Shown: in pieces, positions 26,259-38,839 of the stretch
Layout of the letters: the number at the start of each line of letters is the position of its first letter
Numbering within the stretch: position 1 is the stretch's first letter
Assembly (NCBI RefSeq): GCF_900117425.1
Contig: NZ_FPEH01000018.1
Coordinates: 33,869 to 97,868, forward strand
DNA length: 64,000 nucleotides
Reading direction: 5' to 3'
Origin: Novosphingobium sp. NDB2Meth1
GTDB taxonomy: Bacteria; Pseudomonadota; Alphaproteobacteria; Sphingomonadales; Sphingomonadaceae
Notes under the pieces: model-generated
What the model was told of the DNA's origin: nothing
Databases searched by the model: none
Seen by the model: only the letters and a program-made list of their open reading frames with translations
Position numbers and translations under genes: made by a program

Positions 26259-26558
26259 TCAATGCGCCGAGACGACAGGAGGATCGATGGGAACCCGCCG
26301 GTGCGGACCCATGCCCGGATCGCGGAAGACCTGCGTCGCGCGCGTTTCGGAACACTCGGGATTGGACGTCTTCCAGATGTCCTGCGTGTCGACAAAGCTG
26401 GTTTCGGTGAGATGGACGCAGCCGATGCGGGCGATGTGGGCGGTGAGGAATTCCGCTGGCGAAAGACCGGTGACGTTCAGGTGGGCGAGGTCGCGGTTCG
26501 GTTCCTGATGAAGGCGGTTGATCAGATCGAGGCTGATCGCGATCGTTTCGGCGTTCAT
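26259..26558 (-). CDS. Hypothetical protein, 99 residues
   Basis: From ATG at 26558 to the stop at 26259, beginning MNAETIAISLDLINRLHQE and containing HLNVTGLSPAEFLTAHIARIGCVHLTET. No domain is recognised. It follows the isomerase-like gene by 77 bases on the same strand and precedes the LuxR gene. The frame continues open upstream through the isomerase gene, so the ATG is chosen for position. It could be a genuine small protein or the surviving part of a larger one. Confidence 0.45.
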   Translation of the reverse strand: MNAETIAISLDLINRLHQEPNRDLAHLNVTGLSPAEFLTAHIARIGCVHLTETSFVDTQDIWKTSNPECSETRATQVFRDPGMGPHRRVPIDPPVVSAH

Positions 26559-26635
26559 GACGAAGGTCCGTTCGTGGGTCTGCCGCGCTGCCGGCAAGGT
26601 GGCAGACGCTGTTCTCGGCTTTTCGCAGGTGCGGC

Positions 26636-27409
26636 TCAGTGGCCGAGCGTTTCCCGGGTTAGCGCGAGGGACTGGTCCATCGGCAGGGTCGGGAAGTACT
26701 CCAGCCCGATGGCACCCTGATAGCCAAGGTCCCGCAGGGTCTCCACGGTCTTCGCCCAATCGATGCTGCCCGTGCCCGGCTCGTGGCGGTCGTCCATGTC
26801 GGCGACCTGTACGTGGGCGACAAGATGCATGCGCCCGGCCAGCACATCGGCGATGTCTTCGCCCATGCAGGCGCTGTGCCACACATCGTAGAGCAGGCGC
26901 AGGTTCGGGCTGCCCACCGCCTCGATCAGATCGAGGCCGAGCTTGGTGCTGACGAGGTACATCGCCGCGAACAACCGCGTGTTGAGCGGTTCGAGCAGCA
27001 ACGTGACACCGGCTTCCTCGGCGAGATCGGCCGCCGCGCGCAGCGCGCTCACGGCATTGGCGAAGTGCTCCTCCTCGCTCATCCCCTCGATGCGGAAACC
27101 CGAGGCGACGATCAGGTCCGGCTTGCCGAGGCACGCCGTCGCCGCGATCGTTTCCCGCACGGCATTGACCATGTCTGCGCGCTCGGCGGGGTCGACGATG
27201 GACCGGCGCGGATCGACGCATACACCGGTCAGGCGCATCCCTGTCTCGTCCAGCGCCTCGGCCAGCCCGGCCACGGGCTTGTCGCGCCAGAGATGAAATT
27301 CGGCAAGTGCGAACCCGGCTGCCTTGGCCGCGCGAAGCCGCGCGTCGAGCTCGCCCGCTTCGGTGAATTGCCATTCGATACAGGATGATAACTGGTACGC
27401 CGCAGACAT
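26636..27409 (-). CDS. Sugar phosphate isomerase/epimerase, hydroxypyruvate isomerase-like
   Basis: 257 residues, xylose-isomerase-like TIM barrel of the Hyi/AP-endonuclease-2 family. Typical elements are CIEWQFTE at the N-terminus, the LLLEPLN strand with a catalytic Glu, the YDVWHSACMGED metal-binding region and a final GLEYFP strand with the second Glu. These enzymes interconvert ketoses or hydroxypyruvate and tartronate semialdehyde with a divalent metal. Substrate is not determined. The nearby rhamnosidase-like remnant and regulator suggest a small carbohydrate locus that has partly decayed. Confidence 0.75.
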   Translation of the reverse strand: MSAAYQLSSCIEWQFTEAGELDARLRAAKAAGFALAEFHLWRDKPVAGLAEALDETGMRLTGVCVDPRRSIVDPAERADMVNAVRETIAATACLGKPDLIVASGFRIEGMSEEEHFANAVSALRAAADLAEEAGVTLLLEPLNTRLFAAMYLVSTKLGLDLIEAVGSPNLRLLYDVWHSACMGEDIADVLAGRMHLVAHVQVADMDDRHEPGTGSIDWAKTVETLRDLGYQGAIGLEYFPTLPMDQSLALTRETLGH

Positions 27410-27570
27410 AGGATCCCTTTCCCATTCTACGGCCCCGCCGCGCCGCAGCGCTCGTTTGCCTGGCGGGTTCTATTCCCGCTATTTTGTGCGCGCTGCATCG
27501 CGCAGCTGCGGCCAAAAATCAAGCAGCCTGTCAGCTCGCTCCACGTGCAGTCCTGGCGGGCGTGCCGATC

Positions 27571-27602
27571 GATCTGCCGGTCATTGCTCTGACCGGCAGG
27601 TC
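27571..27602 (-). terminator. Strong stem-loop after the PepSY gene
   Basis: GATCTGCCGGTCA (27571-27583), loop TTGCTC, TGACCGGCAGGTC (27590-27602): 12 of 13 pairs. It lies 25 bases past the end of the leftward PepSY gene and is probably the transcription terminator of the DUF2946-TonB-PepSY operon. There is no clear T run. Confidence 0.5.
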
Positions 27603-27626
27603 GACGACGCCCGATGTCGTTGCGCG

Positions 27627-29045
27627 TTAGGTGGCCTTTCTGCCTGAACCTTGCAGGCCGAGCCAGTATGCCGCCGCAGGCAGGCGGCGCAGCAGGGCGA
27701 ACTCGGCCGCCAGCATCAGCACCATGGAGATCGCCAGCAGGGGCAGGAGCGCCGCAAGGACAAGGATGATCACGACTACACCGCCCATGCGCGGCGGCAC
27801 GCTGGCAAGGGGCGGTGCGCCCAGTCGGTCTGCCGGCTTGCGCCGCCGCCAGAGGACAAAGCCCGTCACCGACATCGTGACGAGCATCAGCGCGGTCGCC
27901 ACGCCTATCAACTGGTTGAGGAGGCCGAAGAGCTGGCCTTCATGCCAGGCCACGCCATAGCCGACCACGCGGTCGATGACGTGCTTGTCGGCAAAGGCCT
28001 CGCGGGAAGTTTCGCGGCCGGTCAGCGGGTCGAAGGTCAGAGACACGCGCAAGGGCCGGTTCTGCGTATCGGAGCGGACCGACCATGCGCTGCTCCGCTT
28101 GCCGCCGAACGGCTGGGCGCCGCCGGGAGGCGTGACGATGACCGGGAAGGGCAGGTGCCGGCTTTTTGCTTCGGCCACGATTTCGCTCAGCGAGACGCCG
28201 GACATGGCCGGCCCCGCCATCAGGGTGCCATCGGGCATGCGATGCATGCCGTGCGGCATCGCGCCTGCCATGGCGCCGGTCATCGCCGCCATCGCGCCGT
28301 GATCGTGCTCGGCGTGCTCGTCCGCAGCCGCAGCGGCGCCGCCGATGGTCCAGTCCTGCCGGCCCTTGACCCACCCGAACTCGGTGCGCACGGCCTTGAA
28401 CGCACTGCCCCAGACATCGGCCCAGGGCAGGCCGGTGACCAGCAGCACCATCGCGAGCCCTGAGACCCAGAAGCCGGTGACGGCGTGAAGATCCCGCCAC
28501 ACCACCTTGCGTCCGCCGCCCAGCCGCGGCCATACGACCCCGGCGAGGCCCCGCCCGGCGGGCCACCAGAGGTAAAGCCCGCTGAGGATCATCACGATGG
28601 CCCAACTCGCGGCGAGTTCGACGATCCAGCTGCCCCGCTTGCCGATCAGCAGCTGCCCGTGGATGTCATGCACCACCTGCATGATCCGCCATTCCGGATC
28701 GAGCGAGCCGACGACATGGCCATCCGGCGCGACGAACACATCGCGCATGGCATGGCCCGGCAGGGTGATGTGGACGAGGGCCGCATCGCGTTCCGCCCGC
28801 GGCAGGCGGTAGGAATGGAAACGGCTGCCGGGGAAGGCGGCAAGTGCGGCCCTGACCTGCTGATCGGCCGAAACCGTGGTGGCCGCCGGGAGGCCGCGCC
28901 AGGCGCGTTCCTCCCAGGCATCAATTTGCGGCTTGAACAGATAGGCCGCGCCGGTGAGGGCAAGGATCACGACCATCGGCATGACGAACAGCCCGGCATA
29001 GAAATGCCAGCGCCAGATGGTGCGGTAGAGAGATGGGCGGTCCAT
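27627..29045 (-). CDS. PepSY-domain inner membrane protein
   Basis: 472 residues from ATG at 29045, two bases after the TonB-receptor stop. Four or five membrane helices flank PepSY periplasmic domains: the first helix in WRWHFYAGLFVMPMVVILAL, then WIVELAASWAIVMILSGLYLWWP, and more near the C-terminus. These proteins are siderophore-reductase-like partners (FhuF/PiuB/FpvG type) that act on the cargo of a TonB receptor. A His/Met-rich insert at roughly 245-280 (HAEHDHGAMAAM, then PHGMHRMPDG) suggests copper or another soft metal. The specific reaction is inferred. Confidence 0.78.
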   Translation of the reverse strand: MDRPSLYRTIWRWHFYAGLFVMPMVVILALTGAAYLFKPQIDAWEERAWRGLPAATTVSADQQVRAALAAFPGSRFHSYRLPRAERDAALVHITLPGHAMRDVFVAPDGHVVGSLDPEWRIMQVVHDIHGQLLIGKRGSWIVELAASWAIVMILSGLYLWWPAGRGLAGVVWPRLGGGRKVVWRDLHAVTGFWVSGLAMVLLVTGLPWADVWGSAFKAVRTEFGWVKGRQDWTIGGAAAAADEHAEHDHGAMAAMTGAMAGAMPHGMHRMPDGTLMAGPAMSGVSLSEIVAEAKSRHLPFPVIVTPPGGAQPFGGKRSSAWSVRSDTQNRPLRVSLTFDPLTGRETSREAFADKHVIDRVVGYGVAWHEGQLFGLLNQLIGVATALMLVTMSVTGFVLWRRRKPADRLGAPPLASVPPRMGGVVVIILVLAALLPLLAISMVLMLAAEFALLRRLPAAAYWLGLQGSGRKAT

Positions 29046-29047
29046 GG

Positions 29048-31396
29048 TCAGAGCCTCCAGCCCGCTTCGATGAGGAACGTGCGCTGGGGATAGGGGTGGA
29101 ACACCCAGGCGCGATCGTTGGTGAGGTTGTCGACTCCGGCGGACAGCCGGAGCTTTTCGGCGAGCTGCCAGTTGAGCCGCAGATCGAGTGCGAAGAGTTC
29201 GGAGGTGAAGCCGAAGGTATCGCCGCGCTGTAGGCCGAACAGATCGGTGTTGGGCCGGCTGGCATAGCGCAGTCCAAGCGATCCCTGCAGCTTCGGGGTC
29301 AGGTCGTAGCGAAGGTTCGCGTTGATCCGCCACTTGGGAATGCGGGGGAACTGTACGCCCTCTGCAGCAGGGGCGGACGGATTGCGCAGTGTCTTGCTGT
29401 CGATGTACGCCGCGTTGAGATCGATGTTCATGCCCTCCACCGGCCAGTTTCGCGTCTCGGCGATCCCCTCGAAGCCGAACTGGCGGGTGAGATCGATGTT
29501 CTTGAACGTCGAGGTCGTGATCCCGTTCTGGTTGAAGCCCACGAACGAGAAGATCGTGTCGTCCACCCGCTGGAAGAAGGCGGAGCCTGTCAGCTTCATC
29601 CAGCCGAAATCATGCGCGACGACGAGGTTGGCATCCTTGCTCCGCTCGGGCTTCAGCCCCGGATCGAAGCTGTTGGGATTGAAACTGCCATCGCCGTTGA
29701 GGCTGCCCTGGAACAATTCGCCGACGGTGGGATAGCGCGTCGCCATCGCAAGGCTGAGCTGAAGGCTGGTGTGTGCGCCCACGGCATATTCGAACGAAAG
29801 GCTGCCGTTGACAGAGTCATTGCTGCGCGGCGCATAGGCGTTGGCTACCGCCTGGCCCGCCAGCGCCCCCGTGCCGAGCCGCGCCAGCCCGCCATCATAG
29901 GCACGCCAGTTGTCATAGCGCGCGCCGACGGTGACCGTCAGCGCAGCGAGGAACACCTGCGCTTCGCCCCAGGCCGAGAGCTGCCGGGTCTTGCCGAACG
30001 TGCGGCTGGCAAAGGTCTTGCCCGTTGCGCTCGTCCAGTCGGCCAGATTGCTGCGGGTCTGATCAGTGCGATAGGCATTGGCGGAGAGTCCCAGCGCAAA
30101 GGCCCGGCGCGCTGTCTTGTTCTCGAGCGCAAGATCCCCGGTCCACCAGCCGGTCGGCCCCTGCGCGGCGAGGGTGCCGGCGCCATTGGACTTGCCCGCC
30201 AGATATCCGTTCGAGGTGAAGGTATCGGTGCGGGGGATCTGATAGGTCGAAACGGCGAGCCGCGCGGTGGTGTTGCCCGCTATCTCGGCCGCGAGCTTGA
30301 GCCCCGCGAGGTACTCGTCGCGCACCGTCCGCGACCAGTTGGCGCCGGAGGCGGTGTAGCTTTGCGCGCCGATGCGCACGCGCCCTTCGCATACGGCGTT
30401 GCCGCCTGCATCGCGCAAGTAGCAATCGGGCGCGGTCTGGCTGTCCTCGTTATGCCAGTAGGCGAAGAGGAACTGGCCGGTTACGCTGCCGTTGTCATAG
30501 CCGATCTTGAGCTTGGCCTGCTCCTGCGTGATGCGGGCAGGGGACTGCGCGGCGAAATAGGGATTGGTTGCCGTGCCCGGCGCGCCGGGAATGCCGGTTC
30601 CCGCCGCGGCGGCGCGGACATGTTCGGGATCGACGATGGCGCCGGTGACGACCGTGCCGCCGCCGCCGGCCACCGGGTTCAGGCCGAGGAAAGTCATCGG
30701 CTGGCCGGTATTGCGGAAAAAGCGGCCGGTCAGGCGCAGTGACCACGGTCCGTCCTTCTGCTTCAGGCCGACACCCGCTTCGGCCGAGAAGCCACGGAAA
30801 TCATCGCGCGTGCCGAACTGGCGATAGGGCTGGACGAAGCCCTGCAGCGTCGCGAAGGCCTCGGTCCGGTCGGGATCGCGGGTGGTGATGTTGACGATCC
30901 CGCCCATCGAGTTGCCGATGTAGCGCGAGGAGTAGGGTCCGTAGACAATATCGAACTGCCTGACTTCACCGGGGCCGACCACGCCCCACTTGGGCGCGAA
31001 ACCGAAGCTGTTGCCGAGGAAGTTCGAGACAACGAAGCCATCGACCATGACCAGCGTGCGTGCGCTCTGGGTCGAATGCGTGCCGCGAAAGCCCGGTACA
31101 CCGTTGCTGTCGCCAGAGTAGCGTTTGCGTACGAAGAAGTCGGGCGCGTACTTCATCAGGTCTTCGGTGTTGAAGGCATTGACGGCCTTGAACTGCTCCG
31201 CGCCAAGGCTGACCGCGAGCCCGCGCGGGGCGATCTCGATCGGCGCCTCGCGCTGGCCGACCACGAGGATGGAGTTTTCCGCCACTTCCGCATCGGGCGC
31301 GACAGAGTCTTGCGCCCATGCGGGCGCGGCAAAGCTCAGCGCGAGGCCGAGCGCAAACAAGGATGATTTCACGAGCTGTGTCCACTTGCCCGGCAC
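29048..31396 (-). CDS. TonB-dependent outer membrane receptor
   Basis: 782 residues. Signal peptide (SLFALGLALSFAAPAWAQ), TonB-box-like NSILVVGQRE, plug with FRGTHSTQSARTLVMVDG and GNSMGGIVNITTRDP, and a full barrel ending EAGWRL. It forms an operon with DUF2946 upstream and PepSY downstream. The pattern matches OprC/siderophore-type uptake loci where the PepSY protein reduces the imported metal or complex. Copper or iron-siderophore uptake is inferred; the ligand cannot be assigned. Confidence 0.85.
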   Translation of the reverse strand: MPGKWTQLVKSSLFALGLALSFAAPAWAQDSVAPDAEVAENSILVVGQREAPIEIAPRGLAVSLGAEQFKAVNAFNTEDLMKYAPDFFVRKRYSGDSNGVPGFRGTHSTQSARTLVMVDGFVVSNFLGNSFGFAPKWGVVGPGEVRQFDIVYGPYSSRYIGNSMGGIVNITTRDPDRTEAFATLQGFVQPYRQFGTRDDFRGFSAEAGVGLKQKDGPWSLRLTGRFFRNTGQPMTFLGLNPVAGGGGTVVTGAIVDPEHVRAAAAGTGIPGAPGTATNPYFAAQSPARITQEQAKLKIGYDNGSVTGQFLFAYWHNEDSQTAPDCYLRDAGGNAVCEGRVRIGAQSYTASGANWSRTVRDEYLAGLKLAAEIAGNTTARLAVSTYQIPRTDTFTSNGYLAGKSNGAGTLAAQGPTGWWTGDLALENKTARRAFALGLSANAYRTDQTRSNLADWTSATGKTFASRTFGKTRQLSAWGEAQVFLAALTVTVGARYDNWRAYDGGLARLGTGALAGQAVANAYAPRSNDSVNGSLSFEYAVGAHTSLQLSLAMATRYPTVGELFQGSLNGDGSFNPNSFDPGLKPERSKDANLVVAHDFGWMKLTGSAFFQRVDDTIFSFVGFNQNGITTSTFKNIDLTRQFGFEGIAETRNWPVEGMNIDLNAAYIDSKTLRNPSAPAAEGVQFPRIPKWRINANLRYDLTPKLQGSLGLRYASRPNTDLFGLQRGDTFGFTSELFALDLRLNWQLAEKLRLSAGVDNLTNDRAWVFHPYPQRTFLIEAGWRL

Positions 31397-31459
31397 GCGC
31401 GAGCGCGCATGCGGGTGATCTGTCAGGAAGCCTCACGCGCGGTGAGGCCGTTCAGTCTG

Positions 31460-31852
31460 TCAGATCAGCGCGGGTGGTCCGCGCAATGGTGGGCGGGCGT
31501 GGGTGAAGCCTGCCAGCACGGGAATGCGCACCGGCGCAAATCCGAGCAGGAGCAGGAATGCGATCGCGAGCGCGACGAATACCGGGAGCTGCGCATCAAG
31601 CGAAGCGAAGGACAGCGACGCGTAAGGGCAGGATTCGGCGGCTTTCGCGTGGCCTTCAGACTTTCCGGGGATCGTGATCTGCTTCGCCATGCGCTCACCG
31701 CTGGCGTCGCCGCAGACGAGGATCGTGAGGGACTGGCCCTGGCTCCCCACCATGTAGCCAGCAGGCACGACGGCCTTGATCACGAGCGCCAGCACGACCA
31801 GCAGCATGGCCAGCCGAAAGTGATCGTGAATGTATGCGCGCCAACGCCCCAT
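31460..31852 (-). CDS. DUF2946-family protein
   Basis: 130 residues from ATG at 31852 (MGRWRAYIHDHFRLAML). A first helix (LLVVLALVIKAVVPAGYMV) with the typical VPAGYM turn, the short ILVCGD strand, a loop with ESCPYASLS, and a second helix (LPVFVALAIAFLLLLGF). This is a clean match to the DUF2946 layout and precedes a TonB receptor by about 60 bases. Its Cys residues and position suggest a periplasmic metal-handling accessory. Longer starts to 31924 are possible but less typical. Confidence 0.7.
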   Translation of the reverse strand: MGRWRAYIHDHFRLAMLLVVLALVIKAVVPAGYMVGSQGQSLTILVCGDASGERMAKQITIPGKSEGHAKAAESCPYASLSFASLDAQLPVFVALAIAFLLLLGFAPVRIPVLAGFTHARPPLRGPPALI

Positions 31853-31944
31853 GCGCGCGCCCTTACACGCTGTGCACCGGCCCGTCACCATCCTGCGCCA
31901 GCAAACGTGACACGGATGACGCACACAAGTAGGATAAGCTCATC

Positions 31945-35028
<3,084 letters not shown>

Positions 35029-35140
35029 TCGGCCGATCCCCGTAGCCCTTAACGGACTCGCGCCCTGTCAGCTTGGTGAAGGTATGCTAACCATATCCGG
35101 TTAGGGCGATGGCGGTATTTGCACGGGGCCGTGGGGGATC

Positions 35141-36889
35141 ATGACTGAAACGCCGGAACAGACCGGGGCAGGTGCCAACGAAGCGGCTGCCGGCGTGCCT
35201 TCGGCACCGTCGGCGAAGAGCGGGCTGGTGCGGTTTGCGATCGGTTCGGCGGCTATCGCGTTCATCCTCTCGCTGACGTTCCGGCCCTTCAGCAATGTGT
35301 CCGCATTCCTGCTCCACCGGCAGGATCGCTGGCTGCTGCTGGTGGCGGCCATGCTTGTGCTGCTGGCCTGCATCCGGCCAGCACGACGCATCGCCTTGCC
35401 GGCGGTGCAGCGCGGCACGTGGCTGGCGAGCGCGCTGGTGCTGCTGGTGGCGGCGAGTGCCGGGCATTTCCTGTTGCTCAGTGGCTATGACCTCAGCCGC
35501 GACGAGCAGATGGCGACGTTCGATGCCGCCGTGTTTGGAGGTGGCCATCTGGTTGCACCGCTGCCCCCGTTCTGGCGCGGTCATGCCGATGTGCTCAACA
35601 CGCTGTTCATGTATCCCGCCCAGCCGCGCGGGGCGTGGATATCCTCCTATCTTCCGCTCAACGCCGGGCTGAGGGCGCTGTTCGGCCTGATCGGGGCGCC
35701 ATGGCTCGTAGGCCCGCTGATGGTGGCGCTGGGGGCTGTCGCTCTGTACGGCTGTGTCAGGCGGCTCTGGCCCGATGACCGCGAGGCCGGGTTTGTCGCG
35801 CTGGTGCTCTATGCGGGCTCGGCGCAAGTGCTGTTTGCCGGGATGACGAGCTATGCGATGCCCGGCCATCTCGCGCTCAATCTGTGCTGGTTGTGGCTGT
35901 TCCTGCGCCGCGAAACCCGGTCGGACCTTGCGGCGCTGGCGGTCGGGTTCGTTGCGACCGGGCTGCACCAGCCCTTGATGCACCCGATGTTCGTGGGGCC
36001 GTTCATCCTGTTGCTGCTGGCACAGCGGCACTGGCCGCGGGCGGCGATCTATATCGCCGGCTACGCCGTGATCGGGGCGTTCTGGCTGTGGTGGCCGACG
36101 TTCATTTCCTCGCTGGTGCAAGTCAGCGCGCAGGCACCGCGTCCGGAGGGGACCGATTATGTCACCCGCCTGATGGGCATCCTGCGTGATCGGGACCCGA
36201 TGGGCATGCCCAACATGGTCGCCAACGGATTGCGCTTCATCGCCTGGCAGCATCTGCTGCTGGTGCCGCTCCTGTTGGCGGGGGCGCGGCGATATCGCAC
36301 CGATCCGATGATCGCGGCGCTGGCCGGGGGCATGGTGCTCACCTTGCTCGTTATGGCGATCCTGCTGCCCTATCAGGGGCATGGCTTCGGCTATCGCTAT
36401 CTGCATGGCCTGATCGGCAACGGCGTGCTGCTCGCGATTTACGGCTGGAAGACGCTGGGCAGCGAAACCGGGCAGTGGCGCACGCTGCTGCTGCGCACGA
36501 CGGCGGCGGGCGTGCTGGTGATCCTGCCGATGCAGGCCGTGATGGCGCATCAATTCTATGCGGCTTCAGCGCAAGTATCCGCACGCCTTGCCACCGTTGA
36601 AGCAGACTACGTGGTCGTCGGGCGCAAGGACGTCGCGACGGCGGTCGATCTCGTCAACAATCCGCCCGATCTCGGGAGCCGTCCGGTTAGGCTGCTGCGC
36701 GACGAACTGAACGACAGTGCGATTGCCGCGATCTGCGCCGGTCATCCTTCCATCGCGCTGATCGGCAATGTCACGCTTGCGCCGCTGGGCGATTACTACG
36801 GCTTCGGCGAGCCGGTTGCCGATATGCTGAATGCCGATGCGGCCCTGCGCCTTGCCCGTGCGGGATGCCGGGTCAGCCGCGTCGGCTGA
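35141..36889 (+). CDS. Polytopic membrane protein, GT-C glycosyltransferase-like
   Basis: 582 residues with an acidic/Ala-rich cytosolic start then ten or more helices. An early periplasmic loop contains LSRDEQMATFDA, resembling the first-loop acidic motif of GT-C enzymes that use polyprenyl-phosphate sugars, and the C-terminal 130 residues are a soluble domain. It converges on a glycosyltransferase operon, supporting a role in envelope glycan or lipid glycosylation. The substrate is unknown. The ATG at 35141 follows GGGGGATC. Confidence 0.6.
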   Translation: MTETPEQTGAGANEAAAGVPSAPSAKSGLVRFAIGSAAIAFILSLTFRPFSNVSAFLLHRQDRWLLLVAAMLVLLACIRPARRIALPAVQRGTWLASALVLLVAASAGHFLLLSGYDLSRDEQMATFDAAVFGGGHLVAPLPPFWRGHADVLNTLFMYPAQPRGAWISSYLPLNAGLRALFGLIGAPWLVGPLMVALGAVALYGCVRRLWPDDREAGFVALVLYAGSAQVLFAGMTSYAMPGHLALNLCWLWLFLRRETRSDLAALAVGFVATGLHQPLMHPMFVGPFILLLLAQRHWPRAAIYIAGYAVIGAFWLWWPTFISSLVQVSAQAPRPEGTDYVTRLMGILRDRDPMGMPNMVANGLRFIAWQHLLLVPLLLAGARRYRTDPMIAALAGGMVLTLLVMAILLPYQGHGFGYRYLHGLIGNGVLLAIYGWKTLGSETGQWRTLLLRTTAAGVLVILPMQAVMAHQFYAASAQVSARLATVEADYVVVGRKDVATAVDLVNNPPDLGSRPVRLLRDELNDSAIAAICAGHPSIALIGNVTLAPLGDYYGFGEPVADMLNADAALRLARAGCRVSRVG

Positions 36890-37994
36890 GTGCCTGCCCG
36901 ACCGAAGCAAGCCGCGCGGCAAACCCGGCCCACGAATAGTGGCGCTGGCTGTAGTCGATCATGGCTTGCCGGGATGCCGCGGATTGCGCCTCCAGCCCGC
37001 TGAGGATCGCGCAGACGCGGTCGGCGCTGCGCTCGATGTCCTGCAGATCGACATCCGCCCCTTGGAGCCACTCGCTGGCGGCGGGATCGGCGCGGGCGCT
37101 TTCCTCCCCGCAGATCACCCGAAGACCGGCTGCCATCGCTTCCTGGATGACGAGCGGATAGCCTTCCCCGACACTCGGCAGCAGCAGCGTGTCCGCACTG
37201 CGAAACAGTGCGGCGATGCGTTCGGGGGGCAAGGATCCGAGCAGGTGCACGTTGGGCAAGTCCCATTGGCGGGGATCGATCGGCCCGGCGCCGGCCAGCG
37301 CGAACGCAATCTGCGGGCACCGCCGCGCGACGGCCTGCAGGATCGAGAGGCCCTTCTTCTCCACAAACCGCCCGACAAAGGCCACCAAAGGGCGCCCATC
37401 CGGCAGGCCAAATGCACCGCGCTCCGGGGCTCCGGGATGGAAAATCGCGGTGTCCACGCCGTTGAACTGCAGCAGCGGCGCGCGCTTCATGCGGGCGCCT
37501 GCAAAGAACTGCCGCACCGTGTCGCTGATGAAGACCACCTGATCGGCGCTGCGCAGCATCGGCCGGGTGACGACCCGGTTGGCGAGTGCCATCACCCGCC
37601 GCATCATCGCGCTGGCGAAGGCGATTTCGGCCACGTGCTGGATCAGGATCACCGGCCTGCGCTGCAGCTTTGCAAACACCATCGCGAGGATCGAGGTGCA
37701 GTAGAGCGCATCGTGAATCACCACCACTTCGACGCCCTTGACCGCCGACCACAGGCGGACGGTGCCGCGCGGGCCGGGGATCGGCATGGGCAGGCCCGTC
37801 AGCGCCTCGGTCGGGTTGATGCAGGGCAGGGGGAGAGCTTCAACGCCGCGGTCGTCGAGCAGGGTATCGCCTGCGCTCGCGGCCCAGCTTGCGACATGGC
37901 CCTGCGTGGAAAGATGGCGGCAGATCTGCGCGGCAACCCGCTCGATCCCGCCGCCGTGGCTTTCGAAGAAATGCGTGACCGTCAGGAAGCGCAA
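36873..37994 (-). CDS. Glycosyltransferase, GT4 (GT-B fold)
   Basis: 373 residues from a TTG at 37994 that overlaps the methyltransferase stop (TTGCGCTTCCTGA). The N-terminal THFFESHGGGIERV segment is the acceptor-domain start of GT4 enzymes. The C-terminal half has VAFVGRFVEKKG and the donor-binding EGYPLVIQEAMAAG motif. It transfers a sugar from a nucleotide donor in the cytosol. It is last in a four-gene operon for glycan building and converges on the GT-C-like gene with a 17-base tail overlap. Confidence 0.8.
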   Translation of the reverse strand: MRFLTVTHFFESHGGGIERVAAQICRHLSTQGHVASWAASAGDTLLDDRGVEALPLPCINPTEALTGLPMPIPGPRGTVRLWSAVKGVEVVVIHDALYCTSILAMVFAKLQRRPVILIQHVAEIAFASAMMRRVMALANRVVTRPMLRSADQVVFISDTVRQFFAGARMKRAPLLQFNGVDTAIFHPGAPERGAFGLPDGRPLVAFVGRFVEKKGLSILQAVARRCPQIAFALAGAGPIDPRQWDLPNVHLLGSLPPERIAALFRSADTLLLPSVGEGYPLVIQEAMAAGLRVICGEESARADPAASEWLQGADVDLQDIERSADRVCAILSGLEAQSAASRQAMIDYSQRHYSWAGFAARLASVGQALSRRG

Positions 37995-38839
37995 GGGCGC
38001 TCCCCGATCACGAGCAGGCACGAAGGCCGGTCGGAGTTGTCTTCCCAGTCGAGGCCGCTGGTGATGACGCCCGCCAGCAGCCGCGCCACGGGTTCCGGCA
38101 TCATCGTCGAATTCTGCAGTGCGCGCAGCTTGAGGGCGCGCTGGATCTCGATCGGACGGCGGCGACCGGCGGACAACGTGTGGAGCAGGCCGCCGGTCAT
38201 GCGCGAGAGCGATTCCCAGCGCTGCGTGGTCCGCTCGCCAAGGTAGCCCGAGAAAGAGAGAACCTTCAGGCCATTGCGCTCGCAGATGGCGTTCCAGTCC
38301 TGCTCGGCCAGATAGTTGAAATGGGCAAGGCGCTTGTCGAGCTCGGAGAGGTACTTGTCGCGCGGCACACCCGGCAGGACGCTGCCCGAGAGGTTCTCGT
38401 GGAAACCTTGGCACGGCACGGTGAAGAAGAACTTCCCGCCCGGCTTCAGCACGCGGCCCAGCTCGGTGATCACGGGCTCGAGATCGGGGATGTGCTCCAG
38501 CACCGAGTTCGAGATGGCATAGTCGAACGTCGCGGCCTCTTCCGGAATGGCATTGCCGCCGACGGTGTGGATGCGTTCATAGAACGTGTACTTGCGCGCG
38601 GCGTCCGTTTCCAGCGGATCGGGATCGATGCCGACCAGCCGCGGCGTGCGGTTCATCCGCTTGAACAGGATGTCGGTGAGGATGCCGTCGCCGCAGCCCA
38701 GATCAAGGCCGAGGCCCTCGGGAATGCCCGCGCGGGCGAGCACGTCGATCTCGATCCCGCGCCAGAACGCCGTGGCGGGCTGCGCGGGGTAGCGCGCGAC
38801 GAACTCGGTCATGAGCTGTTTGTCGATCTTCATGGTCAC
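37982..38839 (-). CDS. SAM-dependent methyltransferase, class I
   Basis: 285 residues. Motif I LDLGCGDG at about 43-50, VGIDPDP, the NSVLEHIPD motif and LKPGGKFFFTVP identify a Methyltransf_11/25-type fold. It is probably a sugar or lipid O-methyltransferase within the glycan operon. Its ATG overlaps the preceding oxidoreductase stop (ATGA). Substrate is not determined. Confidence 0.8.
   Translation of the reverse strand: MTMKIDKQLMTEFVARYPAQPATAFWRGIEIDVLARAGIPEGLGLDLGCGDGILTDILFKRMNRTPRLVGIDPDPLETDAARKYTFYERIHTVGGNAIPEEAATFDYAISNSVLEHIPDLEPVITELGRVLKPGGKFFFTVPCQGFHENLSGSVLPGVPRDKYLSELDKRLAHFNYLAEQDWNAICERNGLKVLSFSGYLGERTTQRWESLSRMTGGLLHTLSAGRRRPIEIQRALKLRALQNSTMMPEPVARLLAGVITSGLDWEDNSDRPSCLLVIGERPCAS

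Noticed and set aside
35087..36553. 488-codon open frame on the minus strand
   Set aside because: Antisense to the GT-C-like membrane gene; Gln/His/Arg-rich with no recognisable motif.
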